Source of the DNA: Gammaproteobacteria bacterium
Lineage (GTDB): Bacteria > Pseudomonadota > Gammaproteobacteria > Steroidobacterales > Steroidobacteraceae
NCBI GenBank assembly: GCA_947469285.1
Contig: CANIOW010000015.1
Location: 1-64,000, forward strand
Reading direction: 5' to 3'
DNA length: 64,000 nucleotides
Positions 8,025-16,353 of this stretch are shown here, in pieces. Each line of letters begins with the position of its first letter. Position 1 is the first letter of the stretch. A program made the translations under genes and the position numbers. Under the pieces are notes generated by a model. The model was not told the origin of the DNA and made no database searches. It saw only the letters and a list, made by a program, of their open reading frames with translations.

Positions 8025-8708
8025 CTAATGCGTATCCTCGGACCAGCGGACGGCATAACGCACGAGGTCACCAGGCGAGTCCAGGCCGAGCTTTTCGCGC
8101 ATATTGCGGCGGTGTGAATCTACCGTCTTGGCGCTCATGCCAAGCTCCGCGGCAATTTCTTGCGTACCCAGACCGCGCGCCACAGCACGCAACACCGCAT
8201 GTTCGCGCTCGGTCAGCCGGTCGGCGGCGCCCGCTCGTACGACGGACCGCTCACGCTGGCGGGCCAACTTACCAAACAAGCGGCTGCCGACAGCGGCACT
8301 CAAAAAATGCTCGCCAGCGGCCACCTTGCGCAGCGCACCCAAGAGCACCTCCGCTTTTTCCTGCTTCATCACATAACCATGGGCGCCCATGGCGATCAGG
8401 CGCTCGGCATAGAGCATTTCATCATGCATGGATAACACCAAAATACGCACTGCTGGGTGCTGCTCACGCAGCTGGCGGACCACTTCCATCCCATCGTCAC
8501 GGCCCAAGGTGAGATCGAGCACCACCATATCGGGTGCCAAGCGCTCCACGGCCGCCAGCGCGCTTGCCGCTCCGTCCGCTTCGCCGCATACCGTGAAGTC
8601 CGTTTCGCCAGAGAGCAACTGCAGCAGCCCCTCGCGCATGAGCGGGTGATCATCTACCACCAAAATGCGCGGCTTGCGGCCAGCGGAGAGTCCTTGATGC
8701 GAAGTCAT
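8025..8708 (-). CDS. NarL/FixJ-family response regulator (second of two)
   Basis: A 227-residue paralogue of the regulator just downstream. The receiver at about 13-135 has VVDDHP and phosphoacceptor Asp65 (MVVLDLTLG), SMHDEMLYAERL and the Lys in GYVMKQ. The LuxR helix-turn-helix at about 160-222 contains LTEREHAVLRAVARGLGTQEIAAELGMSAKTVDSHRRNM. It follows the hybrid kinase gene by 42 bases on the same strand, making it the most direct partner. The recognition helices of the two paralogues differ (SVKTVESHRQRI versus SAKTVDSHRRNM), so they probably bind related but not identical sites. The 114-base gap to the first regulator may carry a separate promoter, which I could not define. Confidence 0.93.
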   Translation of the reverse strand: MTSHQGLSAGRKPRILVVDDHPLMREGLLQLLSGETDFTVCGEADGAASALAAVERLAPDMVVLDLTLGRDDGMEVVRQLREQHPAVRILVLSMHDEMLYAERLIAMGAHGYVMKQEKAEVLLGALRKVAAGEHFLSAAVGSRLFGKLARQRERSVVRAGAADRLTEREHAVLRAVARGLGTQEIAAELGMSAKTVDSHRRNMREKLGLDSPGDLVRYAVRWSEDTH

Positions 8709-8750
8709 AGCGCCTCCCGATCCTTGGGAACCAAATCATGCTGAATATCT

Positions 8751-11138
8751 TTATTCTTGACCCAGTTCCGCACGCAACGCAAACAGCGTGGGCGTTATCA
8801 CCAGTAACAACTGCCGCGCGTGTTCAACCGCCGCCTGCCTATCGTGCAAGCGGCAGGCTTCGTCGAGCCGCGCTGCGTTGGCTTGTAGTTCATGCGCGCC
8901 AAAGGTGGCTGCGCTGCCCTTGATGACATGACTTTCGCGCCGGATAGCGAGCAGATCCTGTGGGGCCAGCGCCTCTTGGATCAGTGCGGCGCGCCGCTCG
9001 AGTTCACTACAAAAAATACGGATCATGCGCGGCAACCGCTCTGTGCCTACCGCTAGTCCCAAGCGTTGCAACACGGCCCTATTCAGTATGTTCAGAACCT
9101 GGCCCGTGTGCGCCCCGTCCCTGGCGCTATTGGCTGAGTGCACTCCAGAGAGCGAAGCCGCCGTCGCTACCGCGGTTTCGCCGCGACCCCAGCGAAATAC
9201 GGTAGAAAACAATTCGTCCCCGTCGATAGGCTTGCTCAGGTAGTCATCGAAACCAGCGGCCAGAAACTCGGCGCGCGCTTCACGCGCTGCATGCGCTGTC
9301 ATGGCTATCACCGGGAGGCGCGCTGCCAAAACGCCCCCGTCACGAATCATCCGTAGCGCCGTCACACCGTCCATTTCCGGCATATCGATATCCATCAAGA
9401 CCACGTCGTGTCCCAGCGTTCGTGCTGAATCGACGGCCTCCAGGCCATTGGTGACCACCTCCACTTCGCAGCCGCGACGACGCAGCAATTCGGCCAGCAC
9501 TAGGCGGTTCGACTGACTGTCCTCGGCCAGTAGGACGCGCAAACGTTGCGCCGTCTGCTGGCCGTACAACGGCTGGAACTGCGGCCTCGGTCGAGCCAGC
9601 GGCGCAGCGCTGCGCGTGGCGCCTGCCGGCAACAGGCAGTGCTGCAGGTCATTGAGTAATAGCGGAGTGGTTAGCCAATAATCAACACCCGGCGCTGGTG
9701 ACCGCTCCGCCAGGTGCATGCCGCCATTTTGCACGGCGGCCACCGGCACGGCGTCCGCCCGGCAACGCTGCAGCAACAGTGGCAGCGGGCCGCTCAAGTG
9801 CTCAGCGCGAAAATCGCACAGGAGCAGATGGTAGGGCGCGCCTTTGGCTGCCTTGAGGCACTCGAGCGCCTCCGCCACCGTCGCGGCGTGCTGCACCTGC
9901 GCCCCCCACCCAGCGTACTGCTGTCCCACATGCTTGGCGAGAAACCCGTCAGCCAGCAACAGAACACGCCGTCCGGCTAAATCACCGTCCGGCCCAGCAA
10001 GCGAAGAGGCGGAGCCGTCCACTTCATTGGCGGGCAGGTAGGGCAATTCCACGGAGAATTGGCAACCTTGTCCGGGGACGCTCGCCACCCTAATGCGCCC
10101 GCCGAGGCAATCGACCAGTCGCTTACAGACCGCCAGACCCAGCCCAATGCCGCTGGCACCGTTTAACCGTCCTGGATTGAAATCTGCAAATTCATCAAAC
10201 ACTAGCTGCTGCTTTTCCAGCGACAGACCAGGACCATTGTCGGCCACTGCAAACTGCAGCCAGTTTGGCGCAGCCATCTCCAGACGCAGCAGCACTTCTC
10301 CCTCGGGCGCGGCCTTAATTGCGTTGCCGATTAGATTCAACAGTATCTGACGCAGCGGGTTGCGCCCCATTCGCACCCAGCGTGGCACGGCAGGATCCAG
10401 CTCAATCGCCAGCTCCACCCGGTACTGCCGCACCCGCGACGCCAGAACATGCACCACACTGTCCAGCAGGCGACAGGGCTCGAAGTCCACCAGCTCCACC
10501 TCGAGATGGCCGGCTTCGATCTTGGCGAAATCGAGGACTTCATCTACCAAGGCAGTCAGGAGGTCGGCGGACTGCTGACCAATACGCACCAGCCGCAAGG
10601 CTTCTCGGTCTAGGGCCGAATCCTCCAGCAGCTGCAACGCGCCAACGAGCGCGGACAAGGGTGTCCGCACTTCGTGGCTCATGGCCGCCACAAACGCGCT
10701 CTTGGCTCTGCTTGCTGCCTCTGCGCGATGGCAGGCGTCTTGCAACTCTTGTTCCGCCTGCCGGCGGGAAGTGATGTCGCGCAAATAGGCGACGAACAGA
10801 TGTTCCCCACCGTATTCGACCGTGGTGATCGCCAGCTCTACGATGAACTGCAAGCCAGCACGGTTCACCACCGGCAATTCCTGGCGGCGGCCCACGATCG
10901 TCGACGCCTGCCCTGGCCGAAAACCCGCCATCAATAACACGTGTATGTCGCGCATCGCCGGTGGCACGATCAGTTCATAAAACCGCCGACCCAATACCTC
11001 CGCGCGGGTCCAGCCGAAGGTCTGTTCGGCCGCGGGGTTGAACTCGAGGATGTGACCGTTACGGTCCGTGCAGATGATGCAATCGAGCGAACTAGCAATC
11101 AAAACCGACATTAATTCGGGGGCGGAAGTATTGCTCAT
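8751..11138 (-). CDS. PAS hybrid sensor histidine kinase with receiver and HPt domains
   Basis: A 795-residue kinase without membrane segments, so it senses a cytoplasmic signal. A PAS domain lies at about 8-125 (LDCIICTDRNGHILEFNPAAEQTFG). The dimerisation/phosphoacceptor region has His155 in SHEVRTP, and the ATPase domain runs about 260-375 with DNGPGLS and GIGLGLAVCK. Next comes a receiver-like segment without a normal active site (about 395-510, LLLCDFRAEHLSG). A complete receiver (about 530-655, VVLMDIDMPEMDG) and a C-terminal HPt domain (HVIKGSAATFGA, about 740-752) follow. The architecture allows a His-Asp-His-Asp relay to the NarL-type regulators encoded downstream. Two receiver segments, one degenerate, recall BarA/ArcB/EvgS-type hybrids. 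Confidence 0.93.
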   Translation of the reverse strand: MSNTSAPELMSVLIASSLDCIICTDRNGHILEFNPAAEQTFGWTRAEVLGRRFYELIVPPAMRDIHVLLMAGFRPGQASTIVGRRQELPVVNRAGLQFIVELAITTVEYGGEHLFVAYLRDITSRRQAEQELQDACHRAEAASRAKSAFVAAMSHEVRTPLSALVGALQLLEDSALDREALRLVRIGQQSADLLTALVDEVLDFAKIEAGHLEVELVDFEPCRLLDSVVHVLASRVRQYRVELAIELDPAVPRWVRMGRNPLRQILLNLIGNAIKAAPEGEVLLRLEMAAPNWLQFAVADNGPGLSLEKQQLVFDEFADFNPGRLNGASGIGLGLAVCKRLVDCLGGRIRVASVPGQGCQFSVELPYLPANEVDGSASSLAGPDGDLAGRRVLLLADGFLAKHVGQQYAGWGAQVQHAATVAEALECLKAAKGAPYHLLLCDFRAEHLSGPLPLLLQRCRADAVPVAAVQNGGMHLAERSPAPGVDYWLTTPLLLNDLQHCLLPAGATRSAAPLARPRPQFQPLYGQQTAQRLRVLLAEDSQSNRLVLAELLRRRGCEVEVVTNGLEAVDSARTLGHDVVLMDIDMPEMDGVTALRMIRDGGVLAARLPVIAMTAHAAREARAEFLAAGFDDYLSKPIDGDELFSTVFRWGRGETAVATAASLSGVHSANSARDGAHTGQVLNILNRAVLQRLGLAVGTERLPRMIRIFCSELERRAALIQEALAPQDLLAIRRESHVIKGSAATFGAHELQANAARLDEACRLHDRQAAVEHARQLLLVITPTLFALRAELGQE

Positions 11139-11222
11139 ACTTCAAGTATGCCGCCTCAACTACGCCAGCGGCTTTTTTGCAGTGCACTTCATATGGCAAT
11201 AATGCCGGCACGCAAGAGGCAG

Positions 11223-11248
11223 GCAGTGCCGCCCATTGGCGGCACTGC
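11223..11248 (-). terminator. Hairpin after the binding-lipoprotein gene
   Basis: A perfect 11-bp stem, GCAGTGCCGCC (11223-11233) and GGCGGCACTGC (11238-11248), with a CATT loop. It lies 20 bases beyond the stop of the lipoprotein gene that ends at 11269 on the minus strand. There is no strong U-run, so it may act as a 3' stabiliser or a weak intrinsic terminator. Confidence 0.6.
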
Positions 11249-11268
11249 GCAGCTATAGGTCTAGCAGT

Positions 11269-12060
11269 TTACTCGCGCACCAGCGCCGAGATACCACCGG
11301 TGTAGTAAGAGTCAGAGAACAGCACCGACTTCTTGCGCTCTTCGGTAATCGTGATGCAGGCGCCGATCATGTCGACCTTCCCGGCGATCAACGCCGGAAT
11401 CATGGCACCAAAGTCCATGTTGACGACCTCAAGCGTACGGTTGAGCTTGGCCGCCACACGTGTGGCGAACTCTACGTCCATGCCCACCACGTGCTGGGAC
11501 GCGTCCACAAACGAGAACGGCTCCGTCACCGAGGCGGTGCCAAAACGCAACACGCCGCCGCTGCCATCGCCCGCCGGCAGCACCGGCATCGCCTTCGGGT
11601 CACCCTGCGCCGGCAGCCAGCGATCCATCATTTGCTGGTAAGTACCGTCCGCACGGGCATCGCGCACCACCGCGTCGATCGCCTCTTTCAACACCTGGTC
11701 ACCCAGACGCACGGCAAAGCCGTATTCATCGACCGTGATGGGCTGTGCAATGACTTTCAGCCCCGGGTTCTTACCGGCGATGTTCCGCAAAATGGGTTCG
11801 TCGTAAGCCGCGGCATCCGCTTTGCCGGCCTTCACCGCCATGGCCGAGTCGAGCACCGTATTAAAGTACTTGAACTTCGCCTTCGGCAGCTTCGACAGCA
11901 CCAACTGGTCCGCCACGGTCCCGGTCGGCACGGCAAATTCTTTGCCGTCGAGCTGGTCGAACGAAGTGATTTTGGCACGCTCCGAGCCGCAGCCTGCCAG
12001 CAGCGACAATCCCGCGAACAGTGCACAAAGGGCAGTCAGCCTAGCTTGACGAATGTTCAT
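11269..12060 (-). CDS. Periplasmic amino-acid-type solute-binding lipoprotein with permuted lobes
   Basis: A 263-residue lipoprotein (signal LSLLAGC, Cys24) of the SBP_bac_3 / amino-acid binding family, but the segments are in reversed order. Residues about 31-149 read like the usual C-terminal half: FDQLDGKEFAVPTGT, ADAAAYDEP, NPGLKVIAQPITVDEYGFAVRLGD, ADGTYQQMMDRW. Residues about 170-263 read like the usual N-terminal half: LRFGTASVTEPFSFVD, VVGMDVEFATRVAAKL, DFGAMIPALIAGKVDMI, ITITEERKKSVLFSDSYY. A Gly/Pro/Ala linker joins them. Both halves keep ligand-site motifs, including the TITEER arginine. ATG 12060 follows AAGG and fits the signal peptide. No permease or ATPase gene is adjacent. It lies 56 bases after tRNA-Gly and may be read through from it. 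Confidence 0.85.
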   Translation of the reverse strand: MNIRQARLTALCALFAGLSLLAGCGSERAKITSFDQLDGKEFAVPTGTVADQLVLSKLPKAKFKYFNTVLDSAMAVKAGKADAAAYDEPILRNIAGKNPGLKVIAQPITVDEYGFAVRLGDQVLKEAIDAVVRDARADGTYQQMMDRWLPAQGDPKAMPVLPAGDGSGGVLRFGTASVTEPFSFVDASQHVVGMDVEFATRVAAKLNRTLEVVNMDFGAMIPALIAGKVDMIGACITITEERKKSVLFSDSYYTGGISALVRE

Positions 12061-12116
12061 AGTGACCTTGTAGTTGGTAATTTCATGCCACCTGCACCAG
12101 GTGACAGCAGAAAAAA

Positions 12117-12190
12117 TGGAGCGGGTGATGGGAATCGAACCCACGCTAGTAGCTTGGGAAGCTACAGTTCTACCATTGAACTACACCCGC
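12117..12190 (-). tRNA. tRNA-Gly (CCC)
   Basis: The minus strand folds into a cloverleaf with acceptor stem GCGGGTG/CACCCGC, D arm GTTC-GAAC, anticodon stem GTAGC/GCTAC with loop TTCCCAA (anticodon CCC), T arm GTGGG-TTCGATT-CCCAT and discriminator T. The CCA end is encoded (12117-12119). It lies between the amidohydrolase gene and the binding-lipoprotein gene, all on the same strand. Confidence 0.97.
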
Positions 12191-12230
12191 GCGCGGCGTC
12201 AGTTTAAGCCCTGCGCCGGCGTGGTGCAAT

Positions 12231-13598
12231 TTACTGTGCGGGTGGTCCGGGCGGCCAGCGCACCACCTCGCCCCCCTTGACCACCGCCGCGGGCTGTTCA
12301 AGACGGGTGATATCCATGAGCGGGTCGCCTTCTACCGCCAGCAGGTCGCCGTAGTGGCCAGGCGTCAGCTGACCCACCCGGTCCGACCAGCCCATGAAAC
12401 CGGCGGCCACCGAAGTGGCCGCCTGAATGGCCTGCATCGGCGTCATGCCACGTTCCACCATCACGCGGAACTGGCGGGCGTTCAACCCGTGCGGATAGAC
12501 CGCCGCATCGGTGGCAAATACCACCGGCACGCCCAGCTGCACCGCGCGCGTGAAAGCGCGGCGCTGCACCTCGGTGGTGTCGATATTCTTCTGCAAAAAC
12601 TCAGCCGGCCAGCCCTGCCGCCGGCCTTCGGTGTCGATATAGTCGCCGTTGTAAATATCCATCGCGAGCGCCACGTGATGCTCGCGCGCCAACAGCAGAC
12701 CTTCCTCGTCGATGAACGAGGCATGCTCGATGGTGTCGGCACCGGCCAGGATGGCGTCTTTCACCGACTGCGCCCCATGGGCATGCGCTGCGAGCCGCCG
12801 ACCATTGGCATGGGCCACCCGGGCCACGGCGGCAAGCTCCTCGGGTTTCATTTCAGGCGACCCTGGCACCCCGCCCAGCGCCAGCACGGCGCCGGAAGCG
12901 ATGACCTTGAGCAGGTCCGCGCCCTGGTCGATGAGCCTCTGCGCCTTGACCGCAAACTCTTCCGGTCCGCGCGCCACGCCCATCCGCAGGCGGGACAAAG
13001 GGGTTTTCGCTTCGCGTGCTGGAAACCCCGGGAGCAGCATGTCGCCGCCACCGCCGGCGATCGTCAGAAAAGCGATCGCTACCTGCATGCGCGGACCGGG
13101 GGTATGACCGGCATTAATATCGTCACGTAGCTCCCGATCTAAACCGCCCACATAGGCACCCACGTCCCGCGCAGTGGTAAACCCGGCCTCCAGCATCGCC
13201 TTGGCATTTTGTCGGGCGAAGACGTAGTGCTCTTCTGGGCTGCGGCGCGGATAGATACTGAAATCTGCGGTGTTCTGTGGAATATCGGTGAGGTGGGTGT
13301 GCAAATCCAGCAGGCCTGGCAGACAAGTGTGTCGCGGCAATTCCAAGCGCTGTGCGGCTCGCGGTAGGTGCAGGTGCCGCCCGACGCTGGCCACCTTGCC
13401 ATCGACCATGAGCACGGTCTGGTCGATGAGCACCACGGGGGACACGCCATCGATGAGCCGTGCGCAGTGCACGGCCAGCACCTGTGACGCAGCCGACTGA
13501 CCGGGGGTGACTGGCAGCGGCGCAGTGACGCAGGCACTGACCAGTAGGCCACCCGTCAACGCGCATAGCCAACGCAGAGCCTGCCTTGAACGTCCCAT
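12231..13598 (-). CDS. Lipoprotein amidohydrolase (imidazolonepropionase/Xaa-Pro dipeptidase-like)
   Basis: A 455-residue metal-dependent hydrolase of the amidohydrolase superfamily (COG1228 type). The N-terminus is a lipoprotein signal (LLVSAC, Cys23), so it is exported and membrane-anchored. The metal-binding HTH motif is in LPGLLDLHTHLTD (about 95-107). Later come the Lys-containing segment GADLLKVIASGA, AHAHG, DTIEHASF and VFATDAAVYPHG with the terminal Asp ligand. ATG 13598 is preceded by AGGGG; an in-frame GTG at 13604 is possible. Relatives hydrolyse cyclic amides, Xaa-Pro dipeptides or organophosphates. It starts 12 bases after the stop of a Rieske oxygenase, so it probably forms an operon with the two oxygenase genes. 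A related exported paralogue is at 31001-32314. Confidence 0.85.
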   Translation of the reverse strand: MGRSRQALRWLCALTGGLLVSACVTAPLPVTPGQSAASQVLAVHCARLIDGVSPVVLIDQTVLMVDGKVASVGRHLHLPRAAQRLELPRHTCLPGLLDLHTHLTDIPQNTADFSIYPRRSPEEHYVFARQNAKAMLEAGFTTARDVGAYVGGLDRELRDDINAGHTPGPRMQVAIAFLTIAGGGGDMLLPGFPAREAKTPLSRLRMGVARGPEEFAVKAQRLIDQGADLLKVIASGAVLALGGVPGSPEMKPEELAAVARVAHANGRRLAAHAHGAQSVKDAILAGADTIEHASFIDEEGLLLAREHHVALAMDIYNGDYIDTEGRRQGWPAEFLQKNIDTTEVQRRAFTRAVQLGVPVVFATDAAVYPHGLNARQFRVMVERGMTPMQAIQAATSVAAGFMGWSDRVGQLTPGHYGDLLAVEGDPLMDITRLEQPAAVVKGGEVVRWPPGPPAQ

Positions 13599-13610
13599 CC
13601 TCACCCCTTT

Positions 13611-14987
13611 TTAGTTCCCAGCCGCCGCCAGATACCGGTCGAGTGTGCGATGGAAGTGCCGCAGCCGCAATTCCTGATAACGACCCAGATGCACCAGCCC
13701 CGTACGGGAGGCCAGCAGCCCGGTCTGTACCTCGGGCATGTTCCCCATGTCCTGGTCGATCACCGCGCCCAAAATAGGCAGCTCGCTGGCGGCGCTCCAC
13801 GGCTCTGCTGCACCCAACCAATGCACCGGCACCGGCGCTGGACGGGCGCCGTTTTTTGGCAGCCGCTTGAGGATCATCACTTCCATCACGCAAGCGTCCA
13901 CCTGCCGACCCTGTGGCCGCCAGCGGTAAATGATGTTGGGAGCGAAACCACCCCAAGGCGAAAAATTCGGAAACACGTTATACACCAGCGCGTCGAGCAC
14001 CTCCGCGTCAGTCACCTGCGCGTAGTCACCGACAAAAGAGCGGGCAAACGCGCGACGATTCAGCTCACCGAGCGCAGCCCGTGGCGTGGCGGCGTTGGAA
14101 GGAGCCTGCACCCCCGGGGAGCGCCACAGCGCCAGCATTTGCTGCAACACTTCCGCGTCGGAGACCCCTGACTGTCCGAGATGGGGACTGGGGGCCGCAA
14201 AGGCAGTGAGATTGCGGTTCACGTGATCGCCGAATACATCGTACTGCGAGTTAGCGTCGGCGATGACTGGCAGTATCTGTGGATGCGTCGCAATGACGTG
14301 ATAGCTCTCCATAAACGCCTCCTGCGCGACTTTCCAGTTGCAGGGGATCACTTTCGCTACATGCACGGCTTTCCAGCAGTCTTCGAGTCGCCAACGAGCG
14401 AAGTGCGCCGGCAGAACCCCTAGATATTCCGCGAGCGGCGGCGCCCCAGGATCCATGTTCAAAAACACGAAGCCTCCCCAAGTGGCCACCCGCGCTTCAG
14501 GCAAGCGCATGTCCTCGTCTTTCAGCTGCGGAAAGTCCCACCGACACGGGATGGACAGCAAACCGCCCTCAAGGCCCCAGCGAAACCCGTGATATTTACA
14601 GTGCAGATGCTCCAGTCCGCGTGCGTCCGCGTCGAGCAGGCGCCGACCGCGGTGCAGACAGCTATTGGCATAGGCGCGCAGTTCGCCGGTGGCCGTGCGT
14701 ACCACCACCCACGAGTAGCCGACAATGTCGTACACCACCGCATCACCCGCTGACAGCAGCTCTTCCTCGCGACAGACCATTTGCCAGACCCGCGGCCACA
14801 TCCGCGTTACTTCGAGGTCGAAAAAAGCCTGCCCGGTGTAACGAGTGGCGTCCAGTGTGGCCATGCCGAGATCGGGCTGCGATTGCGCGCGCAGTACACC
14901 CGGGACCGGATGACTATCGACATCCAGATAGTCCTGGTAGCTCGGCCCCTGGCTGCGGCCACGGGGGATGCTGACACCCGCGATCAT
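13611..14987 (-). CDS. Rieske aromatic ring-hydroxylating oxygenase alpha subunit (second gene of pair)
   Basis: A 458-residue Rieske non-haem iron oxygenase. The 2Fe-2S site is C110-x-H112 (NSCLHRGRRL) with C130-x2-H133 (LHCKYHGF). The mononuclear iron site has its histidines in ESYHVIATH (about 220-230) after CNWKVAQEAF, and a likely Asp in DQDMGNMPEVQ near the C-terminus. Such enzymes dioxygenate, hydroxylate or dealkylate organic substrates and need an electron-transfer partner. Its ATG overlaps the stop of the upstream Rieske gene (ATGA, 14984-14987). The two alpha subunits are clearly different proteins, not a recent duplicate. No beta subunit or reductase lies nearby. An internal start (MATLDATRY) is possible. 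Confidence 0.9.
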   Translation of the reverse strand: MIAGVSIPRGRSQGPSYQDYLDVDSHPVPGVLRAQSQPDLGMATLDATRYTGQAFFDLEVTRMWPRVWQMVCREEELLSAGDAVVYDIVGYSWVVVRTATGELRAYANSCLHRGRRLLDADARGLEHLHCKYHGFRWGLEGGLLSIPCRWDFPQLKDEDMRLPEARVATWGGFVFLNMDPGAPPLAEYLGVLPAHFARWRLEDCWKAVHVAKVIPCNWKVAQEAFMESYHVIATHPQILPVIADANSQYDVFGDHVNRNLTAFAAPSPHLGQSGVSDAEVLQQMLALWRSPGVQAPSNAATPRAALGELNRRAFARSFVGDYAQVTDAEVLDALVYNVFPNFSPWGGFAPNIIYRWRPQGRQVDACVMEVMILKRLPKNGARPAPVPVHWLGAAEPWSAASELPILGAVIDQDMGNMPEVQTGLLASRTGLVHLGRYQELRLRHFHRTLDRYLAAAGN

Positions 14988-16225
14988 ACTGCCGCCCCAC
15001 GATTGACCAGCACGCCCTCAAGCGGGGCCTGCCACGGCCCGAGTACGGGCTCGACGCGCAACGCCGCCGGAATTCGTTCAACACCGATCCGCCGGTCAAG
15101 CTGCTCGTGCCAGTGATAAATGCGTCGTTCCTGATAGGACAGCACCATGCCGGCGAAACCACGGGCTTCCACCGACTCTTGGATACGCGGCGCGAACTGC
15201 ACATCCTCTTCGAGGATGCGCTCGAAATTACTAATGCGAGTCGGCCACTGTTCGTGGCCTTGTGAACCTTCTGGCGCAAACCAGTGCACATCCACCTCCA
15301 TGGTGCGGTCGGTCTTCGGCCAGAAGGTGATGAATGGAATGCCCGTAGAACAAGGCGGTGTGACCAGATTCGGAAACATCAGGTAGGACGGATTTTGCGT
15401 GGTAAACAATGGTTCGGCCGTGGCTATTTCCGGCATCCCCTTGGCGCCTGGGTCACGCCACTCCGGGTTTCGATGCGGCGTGACCATCATGGAATTGCCG
15501 TTATCCCAAAGCTCGGCATGGGTGCCACGCGAATCCAGAAAACGATCCACCGTCCCGGGATGAATAGACTTGAGATGGTAAGTCTCAAGAAAGGCATCGA
15601 TCAGCACCTTGACGTTGCAAGCCACTTCGAACGAGGCACTGGTGATATGCCGCAGGGTGTCGATACCGAGATTCGCCCAATGACTTGCCAACGGCTGTAT
15701 GGCGGTGGCCAAAGGTGCGGCCTGCGCATCCTCGTTGATAAAGACCCAACGACCGAATTGCTCGCAGCGCACCGGTGTCAGCCCCAGACACTCGGTATCC
15801 AGGCCGACAAAATCACGCCGCTCACGCACGCTGTTCAGGCGTCCGTCTAAGCCATAGGTCCACCCATGGTAGCGACAGAAGAAACCCTTGGTTTCACCAG
15901 CGGCCTTTTCCACCAAGGGCGCGCCGCGGTGACGGCAGGCGTTATAGAAGGCGCGGATGCGCCCATCGTTACCGCGGGTGAGGACGATAGGCGAGCCCGT
16001 CTTGCGAAACAGGCGGAAACTCCCCGGGCGCGGGAGTTCATCTTCATGCAAGGCGTACAACCAAGAGCGCTTCCAGAGATATTCGCGCTCCAGCGCCAGA
16101 AACGCGGGGTCGGTGTAGCGTCCTGCTGGAATTAGCGGCAACCTTGGAAACCCTGCCGGCGGTGTGGCGCGCAGACGCTCTTGCTCCATGCCTGACCACA
16201 ACGCATTTTCAATCACCAGATCCAT
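14984..16225 (-). CDS. Rieske aromatic ring-hydroxylating oxygenase alpha subunit (first gene of pair)
   Basis: A 413-residue Rieske oxygenase: the cluster site is C97-x-H99 (NACRHRGAPLV) and C117-x2-H120 (FFCRYHGWTYGLDG). The catalytic iron site is in VLIDAFLETYHLKSIHPG (about 208-225) with Asp in EEDVQFAPRIQ near 345. The RHGAPLV/YHGWTY pattern is that of the glycine-betaine, carnitine and phenylpropionate oxygenase group, so dealkylation or hydroxylation are both possible. It is the first gene of a three-gene minus-strand unit: Rieske, Rieske (ATGA overlap), amidohydrolase. It is divergent from trmB across a 128-base gap where the promoter must lie. The substrate is unknown. Confidence 0.9.
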   Translation of the reverse strand: MDLVIENALWSGMEQERLRATPPAGFPRLPLIPAGRYTDPAFLALEREYLWKRSWLYALHEDELPRPGSFRLFRKTGSPIVLTRGNDGRIRAFYNACRHRGAPLVEKAAGETKGFFCRYHGWTYGLDGRLNSVRERRDFVGLDTECLGLTPVRCEQFGRWVFINEDAQAAPLATAIQPLASHWANLGIDTLRHITSASFEVACNVKVLIDAFLETYHLKSIHPGTVDRFLDSRGTHAELWDNGNSMMVTPHRNPEWRDPGAKGMPEIATAEPLFTTQNPSYLMFPNLVTPPCSTGIPFITFWPKTDRTMEVDVHWFAPEGSQGHEQWPTRISNFERILEEDVQFAPRIQESVEARGFAGMVLSYQERRIYHWHEQLDRRIGVERIPAALRVEPVLGPWQAPLEGVLVNRGAAV

Positions 16226-16353
16226 GCCATTCTCCGTGGGTTAAACAGTAGCGAGCAGCGTCGCCCGGCAACGCGCCAGAGGAAAGTCCGTACATGTCGA
16301 AAGCCACTGCGGCAATGCGCGACAATAGCGGCCTGTGACCGCCGGAAACTCCC

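Noticed and set aside
11269-12060. Idea that the binding lipoprotein is a pseudogene or a truncated tandem
   Set aside because: A single intact frame with signal peptide, linker, both lobes and a following hairpin; neither lobe is interrupted, so permutation is the simpler reading.
13123-13956. 277-codon open frame on the minus strand across the amidohydrolase/Rieske junction
   Set aside because: It overlaps two strongly supported genes in another frame and has no recognisable motif.
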